Below, one piece after another: positions 16,547 through 24,746 of a DNA stretch of 64,000 nt (positions within the stretch are counted from its first letter, which is position 1; every line of letters begins with the position of its first letter). The position numbers were made by a program, and so were the translations under genes. The stretch is from Regnicoccus frigidus. Its GTDB lineage: Bacteria > Cyanobacteriota > Cyanobacteriia > PCC-6307 > Cyanobiaceae. The stretch is taken from contig JAOANE010000031.1 of assembly GCA_025194985.1 (NCBI GenBank), positions 155,106 to 219,105 of the forward strand, read 5' to 3'. Below the pieces are notes generated by a model. It was given only the letters and a program-made list of their open reading frames with translations, was not told the DNA's origin and did no database searches.

Positions 16547-16945
16547 ATGCCCGCCATGGCCCAGCCCATGCAACTCGTCTATGACGGCGGTTGCCCGTTC
16601 TGCCGTTCCTTTGCGGCCACCAGCGCCATGCGGGGCGAACTGCCTGGCCTGGAGATCGTGGATGGCCGCGCCGATCACCAGCTTCGTGAGCAGCTGAAAC
16701 AACGGGGCTATGACCTGGCCGCCGGGGCGGTGCTGATCGAAGGAGAGCGCTGCTGGCATGGCTCGGAAGCCGTGAGCCGCTTGTGCCAGCAAATGAAGCC
16801 CAACCCCGGTGTGCTGCAGTTACTGGGCTTGGTGTTTGGCGATCCCGGCCGCAGTCGTCGTCTCTATCCGCTGCTGCTGCTGGCGCGGCGTCTGGCGCTG
16901 GGCCTCAAGGGCCTGCCGCTCGATCCATCGGCCGGCCAGGCGTAG
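16547..16945 (+). CDS. DCC-family (DUF393) thiol-disulfide oxidoreductase-like protein
   Basis: A 132-aa protein beginning QLVYDGGCPFCRSFA, the hallmark of the DCC family, with a CPFC redox pair in a thioredoxin-like fold. The middle region contains VDGRADHQLREQLKQRGYDLA, and the C-terminus is basic and hydrophobic. Members are thought to have thiol-redox roles, but substrates are unknown. It is separated from the next gene by 3 bp, so the two are probably co-translated. An ATG at 16556 could also be used. Confidence 0.85.
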   Translation: MPAMAQPMQLVYDGGCPFCRSFAATSAMRGELPGLEIVDGRADHQLREQLKQRGYDLAAGAVLIEGERCWHGSEAVSRLCQQMKPNPGVLQLLGLVFGDPGRSRRLYPLLLLARRLALGLKGLPLDPSAGQA

Positions 16946-16948
16946 GGC

Positions 16949-17881
16949 GTGGCTAGCGGCCTGGCTTCGGTGTTCGTTTACGGCACGCTCAAACGGGGCC
17001 AAAGCAACCACGCCTGGCTGGGCGGTGCACGCTTCCTCGGGCGGAGGCGTCTGCTGGGCGCGCAGCTCCATGACCTCGGGCCCTATCCGATGGCCGTGAT
17101 GGCACAGCCAGCGGCTGCAGGCGATCGGCAGGGGCCGCCCCCCCTGATTCACGGCGAACTGTTCGCGGTCTCGGCTGCGGTGCTGGCCGGACTCGACCAG
17201 CTCGAAAATGTTCCCTTTGACTACACCCGCCACTGGCTCCAGCTGGGTGACGGAACCTGGGCCTGGGTGTATGTGGGCCGCCCCGAACTGGTGGCCGCAG
17301 CCCCACTGGTGCCCTTCGCCGACTGGGGCTCAACGCCGATCTTCAGCTATGGGTCGAACCTCTGCCCCGCCCAGCTCTCTGCCCGCTGCGCTGGCTGGGA
17401 CGGCAGTGGCCTGGTGACGACCTTGGCGGGTTGGCGCTGGAGCATCCACAAGATCCGGCTGGCGCAGGGCCCAGGCGCCGATCCAGCCGATGGCGCCGCC
17501 GGGATCCAGCCCGAACCCGGCCGCCACTGCTGGGGTGTGGTACACCATCTCAACGCAGCCGATCGCCGCCGGCTCGATGCAAGCGAAGGCGTGGCGATCG
17601 GCCACTACCGGCCCCACACCGTGACGGTGAAGACATCGACGGTGGGCAGCCAGGCGCAGAACAGCCAGGCGGGTGAGTGCTTCGAGGCCTCCACCTATGT
17701 GCCCACAGCGGAATGGAGTGCCGAGGGGCTGCGCCCCAGCGCCGACTACGCCAGCCGCATCCTCCAGGGCCTGGCCCACTGGCCCTTTCCTGCTGCCTGG
17801 CGACTGGAAATCACAGAAATTCTCGGCGGTGAGCCGCGCCATAACGACCCTGGGGCCTTCACTTCCGCACATCCGGCCTGA
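16949..17881 (+). CDS. tandem gamma-glutamylcyclotransferase-like protein
   Basis: A 310-aa protein with two related domains. Domain one starts VFVYGTLKRGQSNHAWL and domain two starts IFSYGSNLCPAQL near residue 130. Both are the substrate-binding strand of the GGCT/AIG2 fold. The expected catalytic Glu is plausible in LDQLENVPFDY and in LDASEGVAIGHY. It may cleave gamma-glutamyl dipeptides or related compounds. It starts with GTG directly after the DCC gene. The duplication inside one chain is the unusual feature. Confidence 0.82.
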   Translation: MASGLASVFVYGTLKRGQSNHAWLGGARFLGRRRLLGAQLHDLGPYPMAVMAQPAAAGDRQGPPPLIHGELFAVSAAVLAGLDQLENVPFDYTRHWLQLGDGTWAWVYVGRPELVAAAPLVPFADWGSTPIFSYGSNLCPAQLSARCAGWDGSGLVTTLAGWRWSIHKIRLAQGPGADPADGAAGIQPEPGRHCWGVVHHLNAADRRRLDASEGVAIGHYRPHTVTVKTSTVGSQAQNSQAGECFEASTYVPTAEWSAEGLRPSADYASRILQGLAHWPFPAAWRLEITEILGGEPRHNDPGAFTSAHPA

Positions 17882-17940
17882 GCCGCGTCCGGCATCGGCA
17901 GAGTGAGCCCAGTGCGTTCAGGCAAGGAGTTCACCCAGCC

Positions 17941-18774
17941 ATGAAAATCAATGTCGGCTGTGAGCTCACGGTGATCTGCCCCCAGCCCACACCGCTGCTG
18001 TTGCTGCTGCAGCCGCACAGCTCCCGCCAGCAGGATCTGCTAGGAGCCGATCCAATCCTGGTGGAGCCGGCAGTGCCGGTGGAGGAGTTCTGCGATAGCC
18101 AGGGCAACCGCTGCTGCCGCCTGGTGGCCCCGGCCGGCGAGAGCCACATCAGCCTCAGCACCGTGGTAGCCGACAGCGGCCAGAGCGATGCGGTGGTGCC
18201 CTCGGCCTGGCAGATGCCTGTGGAGTCGTTGCCGCCCGATGTGCTGCCCTTTCTCAACGCAAGCCGCTACTGCGAAACCGACCGGTTGATCGACACCGCC
18301 TGGAGCCTGTTCGGTGGGTCGCTCGCCGGCTGGCCGCTGGTGCAGGCGATCTGTGATCACGTTCACAGCCACATCCACTTCAGCGGTGACGACGCCCGCT
18401 CCACCAAAACGGCCCTCGACGCGCACCAGGAAGGCCGCGGCGTCTGTCGCGACTTCGCCCATCTGGCGATCTGCTTCTGCCGTTGCCTGAACATTCCGGC
18501 CCGCTACTGCACCGGCTATGTCGGCTACACCGGCGTCAGCCCCAGTCCGGAGCCGATTGATTTCTCGGCCTGGTTCGAGGCCTACCTCGATGGTTGGTGG
18601 TACACCTTCGATGCCCGCTACAACACCCCCCGGATCGGCCGGGTGCTGATCGCCCGCGGCCGCGATGCGGCCGATGTGCCTTTTTTGCGCTCCTTCGGCG
18701 AGCACGAGCTGACCGGCTTTGAGGTGATCACCCAGGCCCTGCCCGTCTACCAGTCGGCTCCACTCTCGCGCTGA
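17941..18774 (+). CDS. transglutaminase-like cysteine protease-fold protein
   Basis: A 277-aa protein. The N-terminal beta-rich part is followed by the transglutaminase core: Cys169 in GRGVCRDFAHLAI, the ARYCTGYVGYTG segment, and Asp224 in WWYTFDARYNTPRIG. Where many members have a catalytic His before AWFEAYL, this sequence has Ser209 (DFSAWFEAY). That is a variant I have met in other bacterial members, so activity is uncertain. The function is probably amidase or peptidase-like in the cytoplasm, with no signal peptide. It follows the cyclotransferase gene by 59 bp. Confidence 0.85.
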   Translation: MKINVGCELTVICPQPTPLLLLLQPHSSRQQDLLGADPILVEPAVPVEEFCDSQGNRCCRLVAPAGESHISLSTVVADSGQSDAVVPSAWQMPVESLPPDVLPFLNASRYCETDRLIDTAWSLFGGSLAGWPLVQAICDHVHSHIHFSGDDARSTKTALDAHQEGRGVCRDFAHLAICFCRCLNIPARYCTGYVGYTGVSPSPEPIDFSAWFEAYLDGWWYTFDARYNTPRIGRVLIARGRDAADVPFLRSFGEHELTGFEVITQALPVYQSAPLSR

Positions 18775-18799
18775 GACGGCTTTCATCCAACAGCTTCGA

Positions 18800-18827
18800 T
18801 CCAATGGCTTCAGTCCAATGGCTTCAA
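18800..18827. repeat. 14-bp tandem repeat
   Basis: Units 18800-18813 and 18814-18827 are identical except for the last base (TCCAATGGCTTCA plus G or A). A perfect 12-bp palindrome, TCAGCCGGCTGA, follows at 18828-18839, and a small one, GTATC-T-GATAC, at 18866-18876. They fill the gap before the small gene at 18886. Confidence 0.7.
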
Positions 18828-18885
18828 TCAGCCGGCTGAACCAAAAGTGGCTGGATAGAATTGTTGTATCTGATACGGAAAATCC

Positions 18886-19080
18886 ATGATCGAATCGCAG
18901 ACCCACCATCAGGCCATGGTTCAGTCCCTGCGGCAGCGCTACAGCACAGCCCGCCAAAGCGGCGATGCCGACATCCTTCAGGCCCTGTTCCGCGAAGCCG
19001 TTTACCTCGGTGTTCAACCGGAACTGCTGGATCCGGTCGTTGACGCCAAAGATCTTGCCGCCAGCGCTGCTGGTTCCTGA
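18886..19080 (+). CDS. small helical hypothetical protein, 64 aa
   Basis: An ATG-started frame encoding an amphipathic helical protein (MIESQTHHQAMVQSLRQRY at the start, then a Gly/Asp-containing turn and ILQALFREAVYLGVQPELL). Its 3' end overlaps the convergent ABC ATPase gene by 67 bp. The composition is protein-like and the upstream palindromes look regulatory, but no family is recognised, so the call is moderate. Confidence 0.45.
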   Translation: MIESQTHHQAMVQSLRQRYSTARQSGDADILQALFREAVYLGVQPELLDPVVDAKDLAASAAGS

Positions 19081-19832
19081 TCCAGACCCCGCAGGCACCC
19101 AGCCAGATCTTCGCGAAGCTCCAGGAAGCTCCGCTCCATCCGCAGCGCACTGAGGTTGCTGCGATCCAGGGTGGCCGCCACGGTGCGTACGATCCGGCCC
19201 GGTCGTGGCGCCATGATATGGACCTTCTGGGCCATCAGCAGCGCTTCTTCCAAGTCGTGGGTGATCAGCAGGGCCGTGAGGCCAGAGCGTTCCCACAATT
19301 GGTAGAGGAATTCCTGCATCGACTCGCGGATCTGTAGATCAAGAGCACCGAAGGGCTCATCGAGCAGCATTACCTTGGGATCAGCCGCCAGGGCCCGGGC
19401 AATCGCCACCCGCTGCTGCATGCCGCCAGAGAGCTGGCGGGGAAAGCGGCTGGCTGAATCCTGCAAACCCACCACTTCAAGGTAATAGGCGGTGCGTTCC
19501 TTGACGTCACGCTTGTTTCGCCCCTGCAGCCGCATGCCGAAGGCCACGTTGTCGGCAGCACTCAGCCAGGGATAGAGGCTGTACTTCTGGAAGACCATGC
19601 CCCGATCCGGCCCGGGTCCGCGCACCGGGCGATCATCCATGTGGATGGTGCCGCTGCTGGGTTGCTCCAGGCCAGCGATCAAGCGCATCACGGTTGATTT
19701 TCCAGAACCTGAACTGCCGACGAGCGCCACGAATTCGCCGGAGTTGATCTCGAGATTGATGTCATCGAGCACGAGCTTGCTGTCGCGGCCCTTGCCGAAC
19801 GATTTGCTGACGCCTTGAACAGACAGGTGCAT
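19014..19832 (-). CDS. ABC transporter ATP-binding protein of the guanidine operon
   Basis: A 272-aa ATPase of the nitrate/sulfonate/taurine class. Walker A is VGSSGSGKST, the Q-loop lies in GMVFQKYSLYPWL, the signature is LSGGMQQRV, Walker B is VMLLDEPFGALD and the switch His is in LLITHDLEEAL. It powers import by the permease and binding lipoprotein encoded upstream on the same strand. It shares one base with the permease gene. The substrate assignment (guanidine or a related cation) rests on the shared operon with the guanidine hydrolase and riboswitch. Confidence 0.93.
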   Translation of the reverse strand: MHLSVQGVSKSFGKGRDSKLVLDDINLEINSGEFVALVGSSGSGKSTVMRLIAGLEQPSSGTIHMDDRPVRGPGPDRGMVFQKYSLYPWLSAADNVAFGMRLQGRNKRDVKERTAYYLEVVGLQDSASRFPRQLSGGMQQRVAIARALAADPKVMLLDEPFGALDLQIRESMQEFLYQLWERSGLTALLITHDLEEALLMAQKVHIMAPRPGRIVRTVAATLDRSNLSALRMERSFLELREDLAGCLRGLDQEPAALAARSLASTTGSSSSG

Positions 19833-20596
19833 CAGATCGCCCAGCGACAGGTGCGGCGCATCAGCAGGCGGAAGCCCAGGTCGATCAGCAGGCCGATCAG
19901 GCCGATCACGATCAGCCCCACAAAGATTTCATCGGTGCGCAGGAAGCGCTGGGCCAGGCTGATCCGTTTGCCGAGCCCCTCGTTAGCCGCCACCAGTTCA
20001 GCCACGATCACCAGATTCCAGGCGGCCGCCATGTTGATCCGATAAGCATCAAGCACCTGGGGAGCGATGAAAGGCGCCACCACCTTGGTGATGATCTGCA
20101 ACCCCCGCCCACCCATGGTGAGGGCCGACTCCAGCAGTTCGCGGGGCACGAACTTGACCGCATCCATGATCATCAAGGTGTTGAAGAAGAGGGTGCCGAT
20201 GAAGATCAGCAGCACCTTCGGCAGCTCCCCCAGGCCGAAATAGATGATCAACAGCGGGATGAAGGCCGGTGCCGGCATGTAGCGGATCAGGCCCAACAGG
20301 GGCTCCAGCAGCTGGCAGACCAGTCGGTTGCTGCCCATGGCAATGCCGAGCGGCAACGACACCAGGATCGAGAGGGCATAACCCCCCAGCACCCGGCCGA
20401 TGCTCGCCACGGCATCGTTGACCAAGATCCCCTCTTGAGCCTGCTCCGCTCCGGCAGCCAGCACCTCCGCCGGGCTGGGCAGGAAGAGCGGATCGACGAC
20501 CCGCGAAGCGGCCACCAGCTGCCAGAGCAGCAACAGGCTGAAAATACCGACCAAACCGAGCAGCCAGGGCTGATCCAGCTGCCGGCGCAGGCTCAC
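19832..20596 (-). CDS. ABC transporter permease of the guanidine operon
   Basis: A 254-aa inner-membrane protein with about six transmembrane helices. The cytoplasmic EAA-like loop is visible around LLESALTMGGRGLQIITKVV, matching the SsuC/TauC class. The N-terminal helix is LGLVGIFSLLLLWQLVAAS. It overlaps the 3' end of the binding-protein gene by 4 bp and is followed at once by the ATPase gene. Confidence 0.92.
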   Translation of the reverse strand: MSLRRQLDQPWLLGLVGIFSLLLLWQLVAASRVVDPLFLPSPAEVLAAGAEQAQEGILVNDAVASIGRVLGGYALSILVSLPLGIAMGSNRLVCQLLEPLLGLIRYMPAPAFIPLLIIYFGLGELPKVLLIFIGTLFFNTLMIMDAVKFVPRELLESALTMGGRGLQIITKVVAPFIAPQVLDAYRINMAAAWNLVIVAELVAANEGLGKRISLAQRFLRTDEIFVGLIVIGLIGLLIDLGFRLLMRRTCRWAI

Positions 20597-21603
20597 TTGG
20601 CAGCCTCAACGAAGCGAGAATCGAACAGGTTGGTGAGATCGGGCGGGGTCTCAGCCAGGCCCACCTCCTGGAGGAAGTCGCTGATCTGGGCGGCCGCAAA
20701 CGGCAACGACTGCATCGTGTCGCCGGGCTGAAACGCCTGGCGGTTGTCTTCAAGGCTGAAGATCGTGGTGCCAGCGTCGTATTCGCTGTATTCGGCCTCG
20801 CTGACACCGGCCCGCTCGGCCATGATCGCCAGGCTGGATTCAGGCTGGGCCTTGATCTCAGCGAGGGTGGCGAACCAGGCATTCACCACGTTCTGCAGTT
20901 GCTCGGGGTTTTTCTCCACGAATTCGGCCCGGCAGACCAGGTGATCGCTGATCGCTCCTGGGAAATCCGCGGAAGAGAACAAGGTGGTGCTGCCACTGCG
21001 CTTGAGAGCCTGGGTGGTGAAGGGGGCAAACACGCCCACCGCATCCACCTGAGCAGCCGCAAAGGCGGCGGCAGCGGCACCGGTTTCCAGCGGTACAAAG
21101 GTGATGTCATCGGCGCTGAGGCCGGCCTGTTTGAGACCGAGCAGCAGCAGGTAGTGGTCGACCGTGCCTTCCTCGGCCGCTACCGACTTGCCCTGGAGAT
21201 CGGCCACGCTGCTGATCCCCTCGGCGGCGATCACCTGGTCGTTGCCGGTGGAGTTGTCGTTGGTGAGCACCACCCGCAGGTCGGCGCCACCGGCGACCGA
21301 ACTGATCGTGTCGCCCAGGGTCTGGCTGTTGCAGTCGAGCTGACCAGCGTTGAGCGCGTTGATCGAATCGAGGTAACCATCGAACCACTGCAGGGTGACC
21401 GGAACCCCGGCCTGCTCGAACAGGCCCTTCTCCTCACTGACCTTCCAGGGGAACCAACCGGGCCAGGCGCTGTAGCCGATCCGCACCGGAGCGTTGCCCT
21501 CCTGGGGAGGTTGCTGGCAACTGGCAAGCAGACCGCCGCTGAGGGTGGCGAGCAGCAGCAGGCTGAGGGCGCGGTTGCGTTTCTTGGCTGAAGAGTTGGT
21601 CAT
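20593..21603 (-). CDS. ABC transporter substrate-binding lipoprotein of the guanidine operon
   Basis: A 336-aa lipoprotein. The signal sequence LLLLATLSGGLLASC ends in a lipobox with Cys28. The mature part is a SsuA/TauA/NMT1-like type II binding protein: VRIGYSAWPGWFPWKVSEEKG, then GQLDCNSQTLGDTISSVAGG and the hinge region DAVGVFAPFTT. Such proteins bind small nitrogen or sulfur compounds. In this operon context the ligand is most likely guanidine or a guanidino compound; that part is inference. An 85-bp gap separates it from the HypB-like gene. Confidence 0.9.
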   Translation of the reverse strand: MTNSSAKKRNRALSLLLLATLSGGLLASCQQPPQEGNAPVRIGYSAWPGWFPWKVSEEKGLFEQAGVPVTLQWFDGYLDSINALNAGQLDCNSQTLGDTISSVAGGADLRVVLTNDNSTGNDQVIAAEGISSVADLQGKSVAAEEGTVDHYLLLLGLKQAGLSADDITFVPLETGAAAAAFAAAQVDAVGVFAPFTTQALKRSGSTTLFSSADFPGAISDHLVCRAEFVEKNPEQLQNVVNAWFATLAEIKAQPESSLAIMAERAGVSEAEYSEYDAGTTIFSLEDNRQAFQPGDTMQSLPFAAAQISDFLQEVGLAETPPDLTNLFDSRFVEAAK

Positions 21604-21688
21604 GGCTGAATGGCGTGAGTGGAAGGTGCGGGGGTTGGGCGGCGATCACAAATCGCCTGGAGAGCGAATCAGCTCAGAGGAGCTGCCA

Positions 21689-22426
21689 TCAGACAGCAAC
21701 CGGCTCATGGGCTGAACGGCCAGCGGTGATGGTCTGGCCTGTCAACGCCTGGGTGTGCTCGCGGCTGGTGTCGAGCAGCCACCGGTACCAGGCCTGGAGG
21801 CCAACGCCACTGCTGGCTGAGAGCTGGAACACCGTGGCGGCAGGGTTGACGGCATGGATGTGCTCTTCGAAGCGCTCCACCTCCACAGGCAGATAGGGGA
21901 GCAGATCCACCTTGGTGATCAGCACGCAATCGGCCTCGCGGAACATCACCGGGTACTTGAGCGGTTTGTCGTCGCCTTCGGTGACACTGAGCAGCGCCAC
22001 CTTGAGGTGCTCGCCCACCTCAAATTCGGCCGGACAAACCAGGTTGCCCACGTTCTCCACCCAGAGCAGGTCGAGATCGGCCGGGGACAGCCGCGCCTGG
22101 AGCTGGCGCAGACCGCCGCTCACCATCGCCGCATCGAGATGGCAGGCGCGACCGGTGGTGATCGGCACCACCGGCACACCGACAGCTTCGAGGCGCTCGG
22201 CATCGAGCTGGGTGGTCATGTCGCCCTCCAGCACCGCCATCGCCAGCTGGGGGGCCAAAGCGGTGATCGTGGCCTCCAGCAGGGAGGTTTTCCCGGCGCC
22301 GGGACTGCTCATCACGTTGAGGCAGAGCAACTGCCAGGCATCGAAGCGCTCACGGTTGTGATCGGCCTGGTGCTGGTTGGCGGCCAGCAGATTGAGGCCC
22401 AAGGTGTCTTGAAGGGGCATGTGCAT
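21689..22426 (-). CDS. ghaB: HypB-like nickel GTPase for guanidine hydrolase maturation
   Basis: About 245 aa. The P-loop is NVMSSPGAGKTSLL, followed by EGDMTTQLDAERL, a conserved metal-site pair in GRACHLDAAMV and VGNLVCPAEFEVGEH, and the G-motif LITKVDLLPYL. It lacks the N-terminal Cys/His-rich leader seen in the other HypB of this window (58037-58711), which fits a dedicated role. In Synechocystis, HypA/HypB-type proteins activate the Ni-dependent guanidine hydrolase. The ATG at 22426 is chosen; upstream sequence in this frame overlaps the HypA gene and is not protein-like. Confidence 0.9.
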   Translation of the reverse strand: MHMPLQDTLGLNLLAANQHQADHNRERFDAWQLLCLNVMSSPGAGKTSLLEATITALAPQLAMAVLEGDMTTQLDAERLEAVGVPVVPITTGRACHLDAAMVSGGLRQLQARLSPADLDLLWVENVGNLVCPAEFEVGEHLKVALLSVTEGDDKPLKYPVMFREADCVLITKVDLLPYLPVEVERFEEHIHAVNPAATVFQLSASSGVGLQAWYRWLLDTSREHTQALTGQTITAGRSAHEPVAV

Positions 22427-22430
22427 GGCT

Positions 22431-22853
22431 TCAGCGCGAGGAAAGGGAGGTGGAACCGGAAGACTGAGGCGAAGAAAGCTGAGGCGAGGCAGGTAGAGGC
22501 GAGAGGCTGTAATCGACAGAACAGATGCGCAGCTCGCGGCCGCTGATGATCTCCTCCATCGGCCGATCGCAGCAGGGGGAGCGGTAGGCCTGATCCGGCT
22601 CGGGGGCATAAACGGCGGAGCAGCCCAGGCAACGGGCCCGCAGGGGCACCGTGGCGATCTCGAGGGTTGAGCCATCCAGCCAGGTGCCCTGCACCGCAGC
22701 GGCAAAGGTGAAGCGCAGGGCAGCAGGTTCAACGCAGGTGAACTCACCCACCTCCAGGTGCACGGCCGAGACGTAGGGGGTGTGGGGTTCGTGCTCCCGC
22801 TTCCACTCCTGCAGGGAGAGCAGCAGGCACTTGGTCATGTCGACTTCGTGCAT
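22431..22853 (-). CDS. ghaA: HypA-like nickel chaperone for guanidine hydrolase maturation
   Basis: A 140-aa protein. The Ni-binding N-terminus is MHEVDMTKCLL. The zinc site is made of RARCLGCSAVY and RSPCCDRPM, and the conserved HLEVGEFTCVEPAALRFTF lies between. A Ser/Pro-rich tail extends past the normal HypA length of about 115 residues. It sits 4 bp from both neighbours, between the hydrolase and its HypB-like partner, so all three are co-expressed. Confidence 0.92.
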   Translation of the reverse strand: MHEVDMTKCLLLSLQEWKREHEPHTPYVSAVHLEVGEFTCVEPAALRFTFAAAVQGTWLDGSTLEIATVPLRARCLGCSAVYAPEPDQAYRSPCCDRPMEEIISGRELRICSVDYSLSPLPASPQLSSPQSSGSTSLSSR

Positions 22854-22857
22854 GGCC

Positions 22858-24072
22858 CTATCTCCACTTCTGATCGACGGCCATGTTGCAGTGATCGTGC
22901 AGCCAGGACGGCTTCTCCTTTCTGGGCAGCTGGCCGCTCACCACCAGGTGGGCCATCACATCGCAGATCACCCGGGTAGCCATCAGTGAGGTCATGTCGC
23001 TGATGTCGTAAGGGGGCGACACCTCCACCACCTCCAGGCCGCAGACCGGCACGTTGCGCACGATCAACTCCAGCAGCTTGAGTGCTTCGCGGGGCAGCAG
23101 GCCGCCAGGCTCGGGCCAGCCGGTGCCGGGCACGAAGCCGGCGTCGATGCAGTCGATGTCGAAGGAGATGTAGACGCAGTCGGTGCCGTCGGTGGCGCGC
23201 TCGATCGCGAACTTGGCGGCCGCCTCCAGGCCCATGTCGCAGATGTCGGTGACGGTGAGCACGTTGGTGCCGCGCTCACGGCAGACCTTCACCCCCTCAC
23301 GCGGCACCTGCCAGCCGCCGATGCCCAGTTGCACCAGGTTCTCGGCCGGCGCATTGGCCATGTTGGTGGCATGGAACCAGGGGCAGGTGTGCATGCGCTC
23401 GTCGAGGTCGATCTCCTGGGTGTCGACATGACGATCGAAGTGGATGATGCCCACCTTCTTGTCGCCCAGATGGCGGCAGACACCGCGCACGGTGGGAAAA
23501 CCGATCGAGTGATCGCCGCCGAGGATGATCGGAAAGGCGCCACTGCTGAACACGTGGGCCACACCCTTGGAGATCTGATCGAAACTCTTCTCGTTGTTGG
23601 CGGGAATCGTGAAGATGTCGCCCACATCGCAAAGCCTGATCGACTCGCGCAGGTCAACGCCCATCTCGTAGTTGTAGGGCGTGTAGAGGGCCGAGATACG
23701 GCGAATGCCCTGGGGCCCGAAGCGGGTGCCGGGGCGGTAGGTGGTGCCGGAATCGTGGGGCACCCCGAGGATCGCCACGTCGAACTCGCCGACGCGGTTC
23801 ACGTCTTCGATGTAAGGCGCCTTCATGAAGGTGTTGATGCCCGCGTAGTGGGGCAGCTCACCGCGCGAGAAGGTGGAGATGCGCCGATCAACAATGCTCT
23901 CGGCAGCCTCAAGGCCGTATTGCAGGCCCTGATCCACCTCCTGCTGCCAGCCGGTGAGGGGAAGTTTGCGCTCTTTTTCCAAGGCTTCGGCGCCTTGAGT
24001 GCCGGGGCGACGGTCGAAGGCTGATGAGCTCGTGCTGGAAGCTGAAGCGCCGGTGGGCGAAGGGTCTGTCAT
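22858..24072 (-). CDS. gdmH: Ni-dependent guanidine hydrolase (ureohydrolase family; often misannotated agmatinase)
   Basis: A 404-aa arginase-fold enzyme that should hydrolyse guanidine to urea and ammonia. Metal-binding motifs are GGDHSIGF, FDRHVDTQEID and SFDIDCID. The segment MHTCPWFHATNM and the long N-terminal extension are features I associate with the guanidine hydrolases of cyanobacteria rather than with agmatinases. Context is decisive: nickel chaperones and a transporter lie downstream and a guanidine-I riboswitch upstream. The ATG at 24072 is used because longer frames run into the riboswitch. Ureases or other urea enzymes are not in the window. Confidence 0.93.
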   Translation of the reverse strand: MTDPSPTGASASSTSSSAFDRRPGTQGAEALEKERKLPLTGWQQEVDQGLQYGLEAAESIVDRRISTFSRGELPHYAGINTFMKAPYIEDVNRVGEFDVAILGVPHDSGTTYRPGTRFGPQGIRRISALYTPYNYEMGVDLRESIRLCDVGDIFTIPANNEKSFDQISKGVAHVFSSGAFPIILGGDHSIGFPTVRGVCRHLGDKKVGIIHFDRHVDTQEIDLDERMHTCPWFHATNMANAPAENLVQLGIGGWQVPREGVKVCRERGTNVLTVTDICDMGLEAAAKFAIERATDGTDCVYISFDIDCIDAGFVPGTGWPEPGGLLPREALKLLELIVRNVPVCGLEVVEVSPPYDISDMTSLMATRVICDVMAHLVVSGQLPRKEKPSWLHDHCNMAVDQKWR

Positions 24073-24096
24073 GCACGGGGGGAGTTGGAGAATGGC

Positions 24097-24210
24097 GGTC
24101 TCCCGGGCTTTTGTCCCTCCGTGCCACTGAATCACTTCAGTGTGTTCCTCTCGGACCAGACATTCCACCAGCAAAGAAGCTGAAGAAATCGGAACCCTAG
24201 GAATCATTTC
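24097..24210 (-). ncRNA. guanidine-I (ykkC) riboswitch
   Basis: Read on the minus strand, the leader contains the conserved blocks in the right order: CTAGGGTTCCG (about 24200-24190), then CTGGTCCGAGAGG, then ACGGAGGGACAAAAGCCC and GGGAGA (ending near 24099). These are the class I guanidine-sensing consensus elements. Some 25 nt separate it from the ATG at 24072. That linker carries TCTCC and CCCCCC runs that could pair with the GGGAGA region, so control at translation start is possible. No U-rich terminator is visible. Confidence 0.93.
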
Positions 24211-24216
24211 CGCTTG

Positions 24217-24261
24217 TTTATAGTTACGTAAGTGGATGAGTTGCGCTGTCGCGTCCACTAC
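24217..24261 (-). promoter_or_regulatory. candidate promoter with an NtcA-like site for the guanidine operon
   Basis: On the minus strand a -10-like TATAAA (24222-24217) lies just before the riboswitch. About 25 nt upstream is GTAGTGGACGCGAC (24261-24248), which matches the NtcA consensus GTA-N8-TAC except for one base. NtcA-activated promoters have this geometry, so nitrogen control in addition to the riboswitch is plausible but unproven. Confidence 0.35.
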
Positions 24262-24746
24262 GAAACCGAGCAATCCTCACCGCTTGCAGCAGCCCAAGGG
24301 CGGACATTCCCAGCGGAAGCCAGGCCACTTTGCTCCAGCTCCAGTTCGAGCATGGCCCTGCGCAGCGAGGGGGCCAGGGGACGTGGCTGATCGAGCCTGG
24401 GGCTGCAGATCGCCCCGCTGGCCATCTCGTTGAGCGAAGCGAGCACCATGTCCTGACCCTCCAGCAGCTCCAGCGCTTCTATGGGCACCGGCAGGGCCGC
24501 GCGGAAGAAATAGGCGCTTCGCTGGCTGTCGTGGTGGCTGAACCAGAGGGGCAGCTCCTGGATCTCCCCGTTGATTTCTTCCTTCAGCTCACGGCGCAGG
24601 GCCTGCTCCGGCGTCTCGTTGGCTTCCAGGTGGCCGCCAAACAATCCCCAATGGCCTGGATAGACGATGCCCTCGATGTCGTCGCGGAGCTGCAGCAGCC
24701 ATTTCCCCTGCCGCTCCAGCATCGCCAGGGCCACCGCCACGGTCAT
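24258..24746 (-). CDS. NUDIX hydrolase
   Basis: A 162-aa protein with a complete Nudix box, GLFGGHLEANETPEQALRRE followed by LKEEI, which binds Mg2+ for pyrophosphohydrolysis. The N-terminal strand is AVALAMLERQGKWLLQLRDD. The substrate is unknown; related proteins act on nucleoside diphosphate derivatives. Its start overlaps the stop of the sugar-dehydrogenase gene by 4 bp (ATGA), so the two are coupled. The C-terminal 25 residues are poorly conserved. Confidence 0.9.
   Translation of the reverse strand: MTVAVALAMLERQGKWLLQLRDDIEGIVYPGHWGLFGGHLEANETPEQALRRELKEEINGEIQELPLWFSHHDSQRSAYFFRAALPVPIEALELLEGQDMVLASLNEMASGAICSPRLDQPRPLAPSLRRAMLELELEQSGLASAGNVRPWAAASGEDCSVS

Noticed and set aside
21689..22426. 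Assignment of this HypB-like gene to hydrogenase maturation
   Set aside because: It lacks the Cys-rich leader and lies inside the guanidine operon; a second, typical hypB is present at 58037-58711.
22858..24072. Agmatinase as the function of the ureohydrolase
   Set aside because: The guanidine-I riboswitch, nickel chaperones and sequence features point to guanidine hydrolase instead.
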